Source of the DNA: Lunularia cruciata
Taxonomy: Eukaryota; Streptophyta; Marchantiopsida; Lunulariales; Lunulariaceae
NCBI GenBank assembly: GCA_948567375.1
Contig: OX419762.1
Span: 30,954,608-31,018,607 of the forward strand
Reading direction: 5' to 3'
Length of the DNA: 64,000 bases
A program made the position numbers and the translations under genes. Shown here in pieces: positions 47,904 through 59,181 of the stretch. Position 1 is the first letter of the stretch; each line of letters begins with the position of its first letter. Below the pieces are notes generated by a model. That model did no database searches, was not told where the DNA came from, and saw nothing but the letters and a program-made list of their open reading frames with translations.

Positions 47904-49655
47904 TGTTAGGGCTATTGATCATATAGTAGGACCCAGCATCACTTGCACCGTTTGCACCGTCTAATGTACTATCAATGGCATATAGGGCTGGAGACCTAGG
48001 ATGAACAAAGAGATATACCTTTGAAGTGCAGCTCCAAAGAGATCACTTCTTTGATATTGAGCCTTTGAGTTCTTGGCTATGGCAAATAGAGGCTAGCAAC
48101 CATCACCTAAAGTCTCTCAGCTAGAATGGGTGTGGCTTGACTATAATTAGTGCTAGATTGTTGGTAGATTGTTGAGTGAAGGATCAAGTATAAATTTGAT
48201 TTGAGTGTTATATAAGTGTAAGAAAAAATTGAGTACATCAAATAAGTTAGTGTCAAGGAGAAATTGAGTATAGGAACTAAGGGCTTTGGTAGTATCTCCA
48301 AGTCTAGTTGATCATTGGCACATTTGATCATGGTGATTGATTTCTTTGAGAGTGATCATATGTGGAAGCCTTGTTTGAGTTGATGCATGTTTGGCAGTTG
48401 GGCAGACTGTGTGCCAAAACACTAGCCAAATTACTTAGAATTGAGTCAATTTGAGATAGTAAGTGTTTGATTTGAGCCCAAGGAGGTGAAATTAAGGTAG
48501 ATTTGGTACAAATTGAGCCCAAATTGTAATATTAGAGGTGGATTTGGGAACCCATCTCTTCAAATTAGGAATGTGGAGATCCTTATCTTCTCAATTTGGC
48601 TTGAGTAGAGAGTTAGCAATGGATTTGATGGTCAGTTAACTATAGAAAGGTGTGTCAAACTGGTAGAGGTTGTCCAAATTTGGAGGTCAAGCTAGCAAAG
48701 GTTGCCTAGATTTGGAGGTTTCCCAAATTGCCCTAGCTAGTACTCAAGTTGGTGAAGCTTAGCTAGGTTTGGAGAGGGTTTGTCAAATTTAGAAAGGGTT
48801 TGAATTGGCAAGAAGAAAGGCTTAATTTGGGCATTTAGAGGCTTCAAGGCATAAGACTATGGGCTACAAAGGTATATAGAGGCTATGAAGGCCTAGAAGG
48901 ACCAACAAGCCAACTTGTTGGCATGAGGCTAGCTTTTGGTCACCATTTGGGAAAATCTACCCACCCTTTTAGATTGTGCATAATAGGGTTTGATCTTCAA
49001 ATCTCTATTCCTAGACTTATGCCGTAGCCATTTGGTCCACCTTCACTTGTTATCTTAGTGCTTGGTTGATTGATACCTGCACACATGTAGCTTTGGCTAG
49101 GAAAGGCAATTTGATTCTACCATTTGTGATCTTGGAATTTTAGGAGTAGGTAGACACTCATATTATGTGAAATGCCAAATGGTGGCATTTCACATAATTA
49201 GTCTAGTACTTATTTATGAGATGGAGGGTTTTGTTTAGACTTCTTGTGATTGGACCTCCTCTATTCTCTACTTCCTATTTATGCATCATGTTTGTGTGAG
49301 GTGCCTTAACTTTAGAGCAATGGTGCACTAATATGGTCTTGGTAGTGAGGTTGGGATGATGAACAATCAAAGTGTGTATGTTTTTTTCCAATGAGGCAAG
49401 AAGTGATGATTTGCAAACCATGAGAGTTTGTGTTGTGATGGTAGGTTATATGTTTCCCTTTCCCCTAGTGTAGTTATCATAATTAGAGCTACATTAATGA
49501 GTGGTGTTCAATTGGTGGTGACACTTGGTGGTGGTCCTCAATGAGATACTTGTGGTGGTTATGGTTGTGATATGAGTTACATTGTCACAATGGAGTTCTT
49601 TTGGGATTCCAAAGGAGATTTTGTTGTATTACACAATGAGTTTACATAGAGTGAT
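47904..49655 (+). repeat. Ty3/gypsy LTR, copy 2
   Basis: Starts TGTTAGGGCTATTGATC and runs to just before the primer-binding site at 49659. It aligns along its length with 51852-53573, and its reverse with 1-1374. The exact right end (CA) is not fixed. Confidence 0.8.
48975..49048 (-). promoter_or_regulatory. tRNA-like antisense segment in LTR copy 2
   Basis: On the minus strand: GTGAAGGTGGACCAAATGGC (A-box-like TGGACCAAATGG), then about 30 bases later GATCAAACC, a full match to the B-box form GWTCRANNC. The segment is tRNA-sized and kept in all three LTRs. Confidence 0.35.
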
Positions 49656-49658
49656 GCT

Positions 49659-49670
49659 TGGTATCAACAT
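49659..49670 (+). other. Primer-binding site (tRNA-iMet type), copy A
   Basis: TGGTATCAACAT resembles the plant initiator-Met primer site TGGTATCAGAGC in its first eight bases, directly downstream of the LTR. Confidence 0.65.
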
Positions 49671-51434
49671 ATATCTTGAGTCCTAGTGAGGGAGGAGATT
49701 AAATTTGATTTAAAGTTTGATATAGGAGTTGATTCAACTGAGTGTACACTTGGTGTGTCTACACTATTTTTGTGGGACATGGACAAGATTTATAAGGCCT
49801 CTGAAGGCTCCATAAATCTCCTAAGTGCTACTTTGATATAGTGGGTACCATTAAATTGGATGACTTCATCCAAGTTTTTGATATTTGATGTGATCTATAG
49901 TAGATATAGAACCCAACTTTGTTCACACCCTTCATGGCATAGAAGGGATTGTCTTAACACTTGGAGGGTCTACCAATAGATGACTATCATGAGTTTTGGA
50001 GAGCTTACTTGGAGGAGATCAAACTATAAAGATAGTACTGGTTTCCAAACTATATCTCCCATCACTTTAGGCTTGCTTACTAAGAGTAGGTAGGCAATAC
50101 CCATGAATTCTAGCTCTAGTAGCATTGGTGTATCTAATGGAGGTGCACTAGTTGGAGATGGTGCTACTATGAGTAGTGGTAATATTATAGGAGGTGGTGC
50201 AATATTGAGGTTCAACCCCATGGTGGAGTTGTTCCAATGCTTGAGTTAGAACTACCAAGGAGTGTAGACTAACAAGCTTAAGAGCTTGCAAGAGTTCTAG
50301 TAGAAGTCTAGAAAGAGCTAATGCAAGGCATACACTCACATGAGATAGCTGATTAGTTTCACTCAAGGAGTTATAAAGACCCAAATAGTCCAATTTTGAT
50401 ATGGGATCTTAGATAGGGAGTTGCAATGTAGAGTACGTGATGCTACATTGTTTTAGGCTACCTCACTTACTTTGGTGATCTTTAGTTTTGTTGAGCGCAT
50501 TGAGTTCAACATGGTGGAGGAGAGAGTGGTGACATTTGGATTTGGTACGGAGACCTCATCTATAGCTATTACTTCTTTTAGAGTGTAGCAAAGTGCACCA
50601 CATTGTGGTGGCTTTTGAGTGTAGAGTGGACAACCCAGATCTTATGGAGTGAGTGGAAGGCTTAGTGTAACTAGACCCTTCCTTTCATTTTAAAGTCAAC
50701 AATAGTCAATGAGTGGTTATGTTGCTTGTTGGACTTGTGGTGGACCTCATCACAAGAGAGAGTGCAATCAAGGCAATGGACATGATACCTCTAGTTCATC
50801 ATAGCCAACACAAAGACAATGTGACCATTGCTACAAATTTGGTCCAACTAGTGACCAATTCTTTGATCTTTACTCAGAGTTAAGGAGTAGTAGAGCTACT
50901 ATGGTAGGTGGTATAGGAGGTCCAAGTCATGGAGGACAAGGTGTTAGGAAATCCAAACCAAGTAGAGGCATAATACTTGCTCTTGCTTTTGGTACAACCA
51001 TAACTACTTGGATTGAGCAGTTGGAGCACTAAGTAGTCACTATGCCTAGGAGTATAGTATGTGCTCCAGAGCCTAAAGGAGCATCAATGGAGTTGGACAT
51101 AAAGAGGGGAGAAGTTGGTAGATAGGTCAGACTTCCACAATCTTTCATACTCTTTGAGGCATTATATACAATATCTATGGCTCCTAAATCTCCTAGTGCA
51201 AGTATGGTAGGTGGTGATGGAATTCATGATAGACCATATGCTAGTTAACTGCCTACTACTACAAAAATTGAGTCCAACATGATGTTGGAGGTGACTCAAT
51301 TGATTATGTGCTTCCTTTTGTTCTTAGCCAATGACATATTTACATTGGGAGTTGACCCAATGCCAATGTTCTGCTTGGTTGCCACACTTTGTGAGAGTAA
51401 GGATGATGTGGTTCCTACTTCTAGAGTAGTGGTG
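49671..51434 (+). pseudogene. Ty3/gypsy gag and protease-like region, internally deleted copy A
   Basis: Aligns with 53608-55480 of the longer copy, including the zinc-knuckle stretch near 50730-50860 (CWTCGGPHHKRECNQ and CDHCYKFG). At about 51435 it jumps straight to the 3' end, so methyltransferase, RT, RNase H and integrase are deleted. Stops are frequent. Confidence 0.7.
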
Positions 51435-51671
51435 GCTGATAGTGAGTCAATGCTTCATTTAGGGAAACATGCCCTTTCTCCAAGGTTATCTAGGTCTCCA
51501 ATCATGGAATATTTCTTTCTTAATTGCTAAGAGATTGAAGGAAGTTGCTCAAAACACTATCACAATAGTTGTAGCACCAAAGCTAATTGCTTGGATGTTG
51601 GAGTTGTAGTGTTGGTAGTCATAGGTATTTTGGTAGTTACACATGGACTTCTTGTTGGCAATATGATTTCA
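51435..51671 (+). mobile_element. Gypsy 3' internal end, second junction
   Basis: Direct copy of 47660-47903 leading to TGTTAGGGCTACTAATC. Confidence 0.7.
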
Positions 51672-51745
51672 TGTTAGGGCTACTAATCACATGGTGGAAC
51701 CCACCATCATTTGCATTGTTTGCACCATTAGATGTGTGTCATGCC
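51672..51745 (+). repeat. Truncated gypsy LTR start (about 75 bp)
   Basis: TGTTAGGGCTAC through GCACCATTAGATGTG, then it breaks and a new 3' internal end begins. Confidence 0.65.
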
Positions 51746-51851
51746 ATTTGTAGTGTCACATCTAGATTGCTCGGACACTAGAGTTGCAGTGATAGTTGTT
51801 AGAGTTATTTCAGAAATTCCTCAAAGACTACTTTCTGATGGTCAAATTTCA
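51746..51851 (+). mobile_element. Gypsy 3' internal end, third junction
   Basis: ATTGCTCGGACACTAGAGTTG and following, ending at the LTR start TGTTTGGGGTACTGAC. It belongs to a third, different copy of the family. Confidence 0.6.
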
Positions 51852-53573
51852 TGTTTGGGGTACTGACTTCACGGTGGAGCCCACCGTCACTTTGCACCGT
51901 TTGCACCGTCGAGTGTGCCATCAGCGGGACCGTTAGGGTTCAGACCTAGCTTGAGTCAAGGGAGTATACTTCTGAAGTGCAGCTCTAGAGAGCTCACTTC
52001 TCTGATGTTGAGCCTTTGAGTTCCTGGCTATGGTGGATAGAGGCCAGCAAGCTCACCTTGATTCTCTATGCTTGAGTGGGTGTGGCTTGACTATAATCAG
52101 TGCCTAGGTGTTGGCAATTTATAGAGTGACAAATCAAGTACTGATCTGAGTTGAGTTGAGATGAGAGTGGTAAACAATCTGATTACATCAGAGAAGTGAA
52201 GTCAGGGGGGAATTGCGCAGGAACTTTGAGTGTTGGTGGTATCTCCAAGCTCGGTGGATCGTGGTAGCTTGATTCAAGTTTAGTGTTTCCCTAGTGTGCA
52301 GAAGCTCGTTCAATTGATGCAGATTTGGCAGTTAGGCAAACAATGTGCGGAAGCGCTGGCCAAATTTTGAGCAAAGAACGAGCAAATTATGAGCAATGGT
52401 TGTGATTTTGAGCTCAGGAGGTGAAGGTAGGACCAATTTGTTACAAGTTGGGCTCAGAAAGTCAAATTGAAGGTAGAGTTGGGAAGCTATTCTCATGAAT
52501 TTGTGATTTGGAGAAACCCGTGTTGTCAATTTGGCTCGAGTGGAAAGTTAGCGGAGGATTTGGCGGACAGCCAACTTTGGGTTTACATCAGATTTTGGGT
52601 GGATTTTACATCAGATTTTGGCCAGATTTGGAGGAGTTTCACTATTTGGCCAGATTTGGAGGACTTTTGCTAGTTTAGAGAAGTTTTGCCAATTTTGGAG
52701 GAGGTTCAAAGTGGCAAGAAGAAAGGCCTCATTTGGGTGTTTAGAGGCTTCAATGCATAGGGCTATGAGAGGCTACGAAGACCTAGAAGGGCCAGCAAGC
52801 CATCTTGCTGGCGTGAGGCTAGCTAGTTTAGAGTAGATCTTGGTCATTGGTTGGCAAAATCTGCCCATCCTACTAGATTGTGCGCAACACGGTTCGACCC
52901 CTAGATCTCTTGTTTCTAGACTGGTGCCCTAGCCAACTGGTCCACCCTCACTTGTTGTCCTAGTGAGTGTGCCATTGTCATCTATACACATGTAGCTTTG
53001 GCTAGGAAAGGCAATTTGATCCTATTCTTGGTGATCCTGGTAGCTTAGGACTTAGATACGAACGGCTCTTATGTCAAATGCCAAATGGTGGCAGAGTTAG
53101 TCCTGTGTTGTGTTATGAGATGGAGGGTTTTTGTTTAGATTTCTTGTGATTGGACCCCCTCCATTCTCTACTTCCTATTTTTGCACCATGTTTGTGTGAG
53201 GTGCCTTGACTTTTGAGTGTTGGTGCTTTGGTGTGCTCTTGGTAGTGAGGCTGGAGTGATGACCAGTCAAACTACCTTTTTTTCTCTCCGGTGAGGCAGG
53301 AAGTGATGACTTGTAGATTGTGAGAGTGCGTGTTGTGATGGCAGGTTACAGGTTGCTTTTCTCCTAGTGTAGTTATCTTAGTTAGAGTTACATTAGTCGG
53401 TGGTGCTTAGTTGGTATTGGCACTTGGTGGTGTTTGCACTTGGTGGTGTTGGCACTTAGTGGGGTACTTGCGGTTGCAATTTGTAGTTGCAGTTGTGTTT
53501 ACTTTGTCACAATGGAGTTTGTTGGAGATTCCAAAGGAGTTAGCCTTGTAGTACACAGTGGGTTTACTCGGAG
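51852..53573 (+). repeat. Ty3/gypsy LTR, copy 3 (5' LTR of the longest element)
   Basis: Starts TGTTTGGGGTACTGACTTC and aligns with LTR copy 2. A tract at 52600-52680 contains a small direct repeat (GGCCAGATTTGGAGGA twice). It ends just before the primer site at 53581. Confidence 0.8.
52880..52951 (-). promoter_or_regulatory. tRNA-like antisense segment in LTR copy 3
   Basis: Minus strand: GTGAGGGTGGACCAGTTGGC, with an A-box-like TGGACCAGTTGG (11 of 12 to TRGYNNANNNGG), then ~29 bases to GGTCGAACC, close to a B box. It resembles a tRNA-derived SINE head or a captured tRNA. Pol III use is not shown. Confidence 0.35.
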
Positions 53574-53580
53574 TGGTGCT

Positions 53581-53592
53581 CGGTATCAGCAT
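53581..53592 (+). other. Primer-binding site (tRNA-iMet type), longest element
   Basis: CGGTATCAGCAT after the LTR, close to TGGTATCAGAGC. Confidence 0.65.
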
Positions 53593-53607
53593 GTATCTTA
53601 GGTCCCA

Positions 53608-55230
53608 ATGAGGGAGGAGATTGACTCTGCCTTGGAGTTCGACACAAGAGCTGATTTAGTTGAGAGTGCACTTGGTGTGTCCGCACCGTTGTTGTGGGAT
53701 ATGGATGAGATTTATGGGGCCTCCAAAGGCCCTAGGCGCTACTTTGGTACAATGGGTACGATTGAGTTGGATGACTTCATACAGGAGTTTGATCGTTGGT
53801 GTGATCTATAGCAGATGCGGAACCCAACTTTGTTCACACCCTTCATGGCATGGAAGGGGTTGTTTCAACATCTAGAGGGTCCGCCGATGGATGACTACCA
53901 TGAGTTCAGGAGAGCTCATTTGGAGGAGATCGAGTTATGGAGACAATATTGGTCTCCAAACTAGGACTCTATCACTTCAAGCTGGTGGCCAAGAGTAGAT
54001 CGGCTGTACCTACAAGTTCTAGCTTGAGTAGTGTTGGTGGAGCTAGCGGAGGTGCACTAGCTGGAGATAGTGTTACCAGGAGTGGAGGTACCACTGCAGG
54101 AGGTGGTTTGGTATTGGGGCTTAACCCCATGGTGGAGTTCTTCTTGTGTTTGAGGTAGAACTACCAAGGAGTGCGGACTGACAAGCTAAGGAGCTTGCAG
54201 GAGTTCCAATAGAAGGCTAAAGAGAGCCTACGCGAGGCATATACATGCATGAGGCGGCTGATCAGTTTCACTTAGAGAGTTACTAAGGCCCAGGCAGTCT
54301 AGTTTTGGTATGGGATATTGGACAAGGAGTTATGACGTAGAGTTTGTGACGCTACGTTGTTGCAAGCTACTTCACCCACTTTGGCAGTAGTCTTTGGTTT
54401 GGCTGAGCATATTGAGCTTAACATGGTGGAGGAGAAGGTGGTGATAATTAGATTTGGTAGGGAGACCTCATCCATGGTTGTGACTTCTTCTAGAGTGCAG
54501 CAGAGTGCACCACGCCAAGTTGGTTTTTGAGGATAGGGTGGATAGCCCAGATCCTATGGAGCGAGTGGAGGGCCTAGTAGAGTTACACCCTTACCTTCAT
54601 TTGCGAGTCAGTAGTAGCCAGTGAGTAGTGGTGTTGCTTGTTGGACTTGTGGTGGACCTCACCATAGGAGAGAGTGTACTCAGGGCAGCGGACCTGATAC
54701 CTCTGGTGCTTCATAGCCAGCACACATGCAGTGTGAGCATTGCCACAAATTTGGTCACACTAGTGATTGGTGTTTTGACCTACACCCGGAGTTACAGAGT
54801 GGTAGGGCTGCTATGGCAGGTAGTAGAGGAGCTCCAATTCATGGAGGACGAGGTAGTAGAGGTGGTGGTAAAGGATCTACGCCTAGTAGGGGTGCAGTAC
54901 CTACCCTTACTTCTGACATAGCTATGGCTACTCGGATTGAGCAGTTGGAGCAGAGATTGGCTAGTATGGCTATTGCTCAGAGGAGATCAGATTTGGGTGC
55001 TGAGGCTTCCACCTCATATGCTAGTGATAGAGATGCTTTGGACTTCATGTGTGGAGCAGCACAGGTGGATGCATCTACAGCAGTGACTAGGAGTGCAGTA
55101 CATGCTCCAGAGCCTAGAGGAGCATCAATGGAGTTGGACCCACAGAGAAGAGAGGTTGGGAGACAAGTCATACTTCCCCAGTCTTTCATGCTATCTGAGG
55201 CATTTGCAAACAACATCCATGGTTCCTAGA
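53608..55230 (+). pseudogene. Ty3/gypsy gag with two zinc knuckles
   Basis: Opens MREEIDSALEFDTRADLVE; the retrotransposon-gag part includes FTPFMAWKGLFQHLEGPP then MDDYHEFRRAHLEEIE. Two zinc knuckles follow: CWTCGGPHHRREC near 54640 and CEHCHKFGHTSDWC (CX2CX4HX4C) near 54730. Gly/Arg-rich RGSRGGGKG and a short coiled segment (TRIEQLEQRLASMAIAQ) come after. Gag binds and packages RNA. Several TAG codons stand where the context suggests CAG, e.g. between the knuckles. It is followed by the protease-like region. Confidence 0.8.
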
Positions 55231-55239
55231 CATCCTAGT

Positions 55240-56105
55240 GCAAGTGTGGTAGGTGGTGATGGAGTACATGATGGACTACCTATTAGTCAGCCACCTGCTA
55301 CTACACAAACTGAGTCTAGTATGATGTTGAGGGCGGTTCAGCTGATTATGTGGTTTCCTTTGTTTTCGGCCAGTGACATGTTTACATTGGGAGTTGACCC
55401 AGCCCCAGTGTTCTGGTTGGCTACCACACTTTATGACAGTAGAGATGATGTAGTTCCTACTACTAGATTAGAGGTGGTTGGTAGTGGAGCTGACTTGGTT
55501 GAGGAGCATGAGATCTGTTCAACAACCAATGGTTTATGGCATAATACATAGTTCGACATAGTACATCACACATGGGAGCTTGTTGTCCAGGTTCAGCCTG
55601 GTCATCCAACTGATAGCTCGGTGGTGAGAGCTTAGGCTATTGCAACAATAGTTGAGTCATATGATGTGCTAGTTGGAGGAGCAGTGTTATACCCCATGGC
55701 TTTCAGTATTGATTATTGGGAGCAGACAACCTCTTATAGACCTGGTTGGCAGTCTGGTGAGGGACGGGTATGTTGCCTACCAATATGCTTCAGTAGTGGC
55801 AATCTTGGCTCACTACAGTCCGGGACCATGGCAACATCAGTTTTAGCTTTTAGTGGTGCAGTTACTTGGCCTAGTGACTTGTTGGAGGGGAACACCCATG
55901 CAAAGGATACTCCAGTACCAAAGGAGATCACTCAGCTTTGGAGTACGAGTGGGATTGTTCCATCCACCTTGGATGTTCCATTGTGGAGTTTAGAGGAGGC
56001 ATTGCAACAAGATGCAGATCAATTGATGTAGCAAGCTTGGAGTGGAGCCTTTGTACCATCAGGAGATAAGCGTGAGGATGAGCTTCCAGAGGCAATTGCT
56101 TGGTA
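55240..56105 (+). pseudogene. Ty3/gypsy protease-like / linker region
   Basis: Frames read VDPAPVFWLATTLYDSRDDVV, then ESYDVLVGGAVLYPMAF and WEQTTSYRPGWQSGEG. YDVLVGG..LYP takes the place of the C-terminal protease motif (DVLLG) of this gypsy lineage. No DTG/DSG active site was found, so the protease call is tentative. The last part (SFGTGV-type Ser/Thr/Pro-rich) leads in frame into the methyltransferase. Confidence 0.45.
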
Positions 56106-56109
56106 GTAT

Positions 56110-57065
56110 CCAATAGAGGGGATATGCCTATTGGAGTTGTTTGGTGGGATCAACACCAGACTAGCTGCAGTGTTACAAATGGGTATCCGAGTACAGAGGT
56201 ACTTGTATGTAGAGAGAGATGAGATTGCTAGGCTAGTCTCTCTACATCATGTAGCACACTTGGCCTATTGGTATTGGCATGTTAGCAGTCAAAGGTTACC
56301 AAAAGGCCCTACCAGCAAACATTTCCTTACTGGGGGCGCATGACCTAGAGAGACATGAGCCTATTCACTTGGTGATTTCTAGATGGTCATGTCAGGGACA
56401 TACACATGCGGGGAGATGTTACGGGTATTACAACATCTCTAGGTTCATCAGTCCGTTCTCTAGCTTACCTTTTGGAGAACATTCCTTTGATGGGTGATTC
56501 TTGCACCAGGTGGTGGCAAGTACACATCAGGTCCATTCTTGGATAAGACTTGCTGTATTGTTAGATGCAGTCAGAGTGGGATCACAAGCTCATCGTCTTC
56601 GTCTTTGGTGGAAAAACCTCTTACCTAAAGAGGTTTTATAGCATGCTTATGATGGGATTCAGCGACTTGACCACATCCTTGTTGATGATATCTTGGATGT
56701 TGGGCGTCAGTCTCAGACAATGGTAGTGGCTGATAGGTCACCTATGGCAGTGGTGAACTTAGTTGGACAGCCTAGAGCCACATTTCTCACACTCATGAGT
56801 TTCCCAGGCTCTCATGCTTTTTGAGAGGGAGGACCTAGACTTGTTTGGGACTCACAGTTACAGTAGTTGGTGGAGCCCAACGCTGATGAGAGAGAGAGCG
56901 GGCGATGGGTTTTTGCACCAATATTACCGTTGTTCCAATAGTGTTAGAGGCATCCAGGCAATAGGTATTAGGTCAGGCTATGGACTTGAATTGTTTGACC
57001 TTGATTGTGAGCCTTGGCTTGGCAGAGAAGCGTAGGATGCACTTGATAGGCATCACCACTCAGAC
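56110..57065 (+). pseudogene. Cytosine-5 DNA methyltransferase domain within gypsy pol
   Basis: The domain transfers a methyl group from S-adenosylmethionine to cytosine C5. Motifs in unpermuted order: I, LLELFGGINTRLAAVLQMG (56122-56180); II/III, RYLYVERDEIARLVSLHH; IV, ISRWSCQGHTHAG (~56372-56412), with catalytic Cys but Ser for the usual Pro of PC; VI, YLLENIPLMGDS (~56466-56500); VIII, AHRLRLWWKNLLP (~56594-56635); IX, LMSFPGSHAF; X, EPNADERE then AMGFCTNI (~56877-56930). It ends MDLNCLTLIVSLGLAEKRR, in the RT frame. Motif I shares the upstream frame; IV, VI and VIII are in shifted frames, and stops occur, so this copy is dead. Retrotransposon DNMTs have been reported in charophyte Ty3/gypsy and dinoflagellate elements; origin here is untested. 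Confidence 0.8.
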
Positions 57066-58240
57066 ACTTGTGAGCTCTATGCCTATTGAGACAATTCAGG
57101 CACATGCTAGGGGCGATGGATTGAGTGGACATGGTATTCTTGGGACACATCCAACAACTACTAGAGAGAGTGGTCTACTTGAAGTCCATCCAAGTGAGCG
57201 TGGGCTACTTGGATTACACCCTTGGTCCACATGGGATGCAGCTAGAGGACGTGCGGAGCTTGTAACCAGAGTGGAGGGAGTTTTTCACACAGAGGTTGGG
57301 ACCTCTAATGGTCGAGAGCATGATACTATTGCTCCCAAGGGCCCAGTGTAGCAGCCAATCAATACATCTTCCACTCCTACGACAATTACAAAGGATACTT
57401 GGGAGCTAGATCTTGGACCCAAGCTTACTGGAGAGGAAAGACGAAGGGTTTGGAGGTTCTTGAGGAGCTACACGAGTTGTTTTGCCTTCAGTATGAAGGA
57501 TTTGGGTGCTATGAAGGGACCTGGTATACGGATTGAGCTGACTAGCAATACACCTGTTTTCTGACGTCCTTATTGTTATAGTGACATGGAGAGGACATTG
57601 ATTTAGAGCCGGAGTAGTGACCTTTTTGAGGCTGGTTTGGTAGAGAGTTCACATAGAGAGTATGCATCAGCAATAATGATGCCGGCCAAGAAGGATATGC
57701 ATGGCAACTACACAGAGAGGCAGATGTGTGGAGATTACCATCCTATCAACCGACAGACCAAGGCTGATTGGTATGCCATGCCTACACCAGAGGAGATTTT
57801 TGATGCAATTGGGCATGCAAAGGTCTTTAGTACTTTGGATCTTTGAGCGGGATATCATCAATTGCCGATCAAGAAGGAGGATAAGTCCAAGACAACATTT
57901 TGGGCTATTGATCCTCACGGCAAGGATGTGTTATATTAATGGAGGTTCTTACCATTTGGGTTAAAGAAAGCTCCTGCTGAGTTCCAGAGGGTCATGGATA
58001 GGATCCTAGCTGGATTGGATTTTGCTCGGTGCTATATTGATGACATTTTGGTCTATAGCACTACTGTGGAGGAGCATGAGAGACAATTGTTGGAGGCGTT
58101 TGAGAGGTTGAGATCTCATGGACTCAAATTACATCTTGGGAAGTGTAGGTTCTTCCATGAGCAAGTTGAGTATCTGGGTCACACTATCTACCTCGAAGGA
58201 CTTGGTGTTCAATAGACCAAGATGGAGGCTATTGCACGTA
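57066..58240 (+). pseudogene. Ty3/gypsy reverse transcriptase
   Basis: One frame, continuous with the end of the methyltransferase. Key parts: VESSHREYASAIMMPAKKD, RQMCGDYHPINRQTKADWY, FSTLDL and GYHQLPI (a stop between), WRFLPFGLKKAPAEFQRVM, CYIDDILVYSTTVEEHE with the catalytic YIDD, KLHLGKCRFFHEQVEYLGH. These are the RT palm and fingers of Ty3/gypsy. Stops at ~57565, 57847, 57937 and 58213 all fit C-to-T changes from CGA, CAA or CAG. Confidence 0.9.
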
Positions 58241-58631
58241 TTCCTTGGCCTACGGATGTGAGCAGAGTGCGAGCATTCCTTGGGTTGGTGAACTTCTATT
58301 GCCACTATGTTAGAGGATTTAGTGCCATTGCCAAAGCCTTGACAAAGCTGACCAAGCTTACACAGGAGTGGTGTTGGGGAGATGAGTAGGAGAGAGCTTT
58401 TGTAGAGCTCAAGGAGAGGTTGACATCTGCTCCTATTTTGAGGAGACCGATCAGAGGACGACCATTTCAAGTTCATACTTATTGGAATATGTTGGGGCTT
58501 AGAGCGGTGCTCACCTAGCATGATGATGAGGGGAAGGAGTTTGTGGTGGCCTATGCTAGTCACTCCAACAATTTAGCGGAGGCAAAATATAGTTCATATG
58601 AGGGAGAGTGCTTGGCAGCAGTTTGGGCAGT
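58241..58631 (+). pseudogene. RT thumb/connection and RNase H, 5' part
   Basis: RVRAFLGLVNFYCHYVRGFS, then LTKLTQEWCWGDE, PFQVHTYWNMLGLRAVLT and FVVAYASHSNNLAEAKYSS, ECLAAVWAV. The RNase H domain is interrupted after CLAAVWAV by the 3.79-kb element and resumes at 62427. Confidence 0.9.
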
Positions 58632-59016
58632 TGTGGTACCCACATTTTTTGTTTTTTTTAAAATAGAGAAGAAGAAGTGTATAGAGAAGTCGGATTGCAC
58701 CTGTATGGCCAAAGAAGGCAAAGAAAAGAGTCTTTGGGATGAAACCCAAGGTAAAGTGGCTTCGGGTCATAAGGTGAATTACTTGGATTTGCACTATCAG
58801 CATACAACCTAAAGTAAGGAGTCTTTGTATCGGGAGGAGCTCAACCTGAGGTGAAGACAATGTAACAACCTTTCTTCGGGGCAAGAAATTCAAGAAGAGA
58901 CCGTTCACAACCGGTGGCCATACATGTGAAGTACAATTGACAGTGACAGGCGCATGCAAGAGGTGTGATTTCTTGGTATAAACTCGAATTGAAGAGAGAT
59001 GAAGAAGGCACGACTC

Positions 59017-59023
59017 TATAAAA
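59017..59023 (+). promoter_or_regulatory. TATA box, copy 2
   Basis: CTCTATAAAAATTGG, at the same place as in copy 1. Confidence 0.6.
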
Positions 59024-59181
59024 ATTGGGCTAACAAAGAAGCAATGTCAAGCAATTTTCCTTTGCCGTTGAGAAGTTGTCCTACAGGTGATTGTGGGAAG
59101 GGAAGTAGAGTTGAAGATGTGCTAGTGTGTAGAGGGGAATTCAAGAGAGTGAAACCAAGAGATAATGAGAAAGCAAGAGAG

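Noticed and set aside
54628-55551. Extra overlapping frames in the gypsy gag/protease area
   Set aside because: Out of frame with the zinc knuckles and pol; artefacts of few stops.
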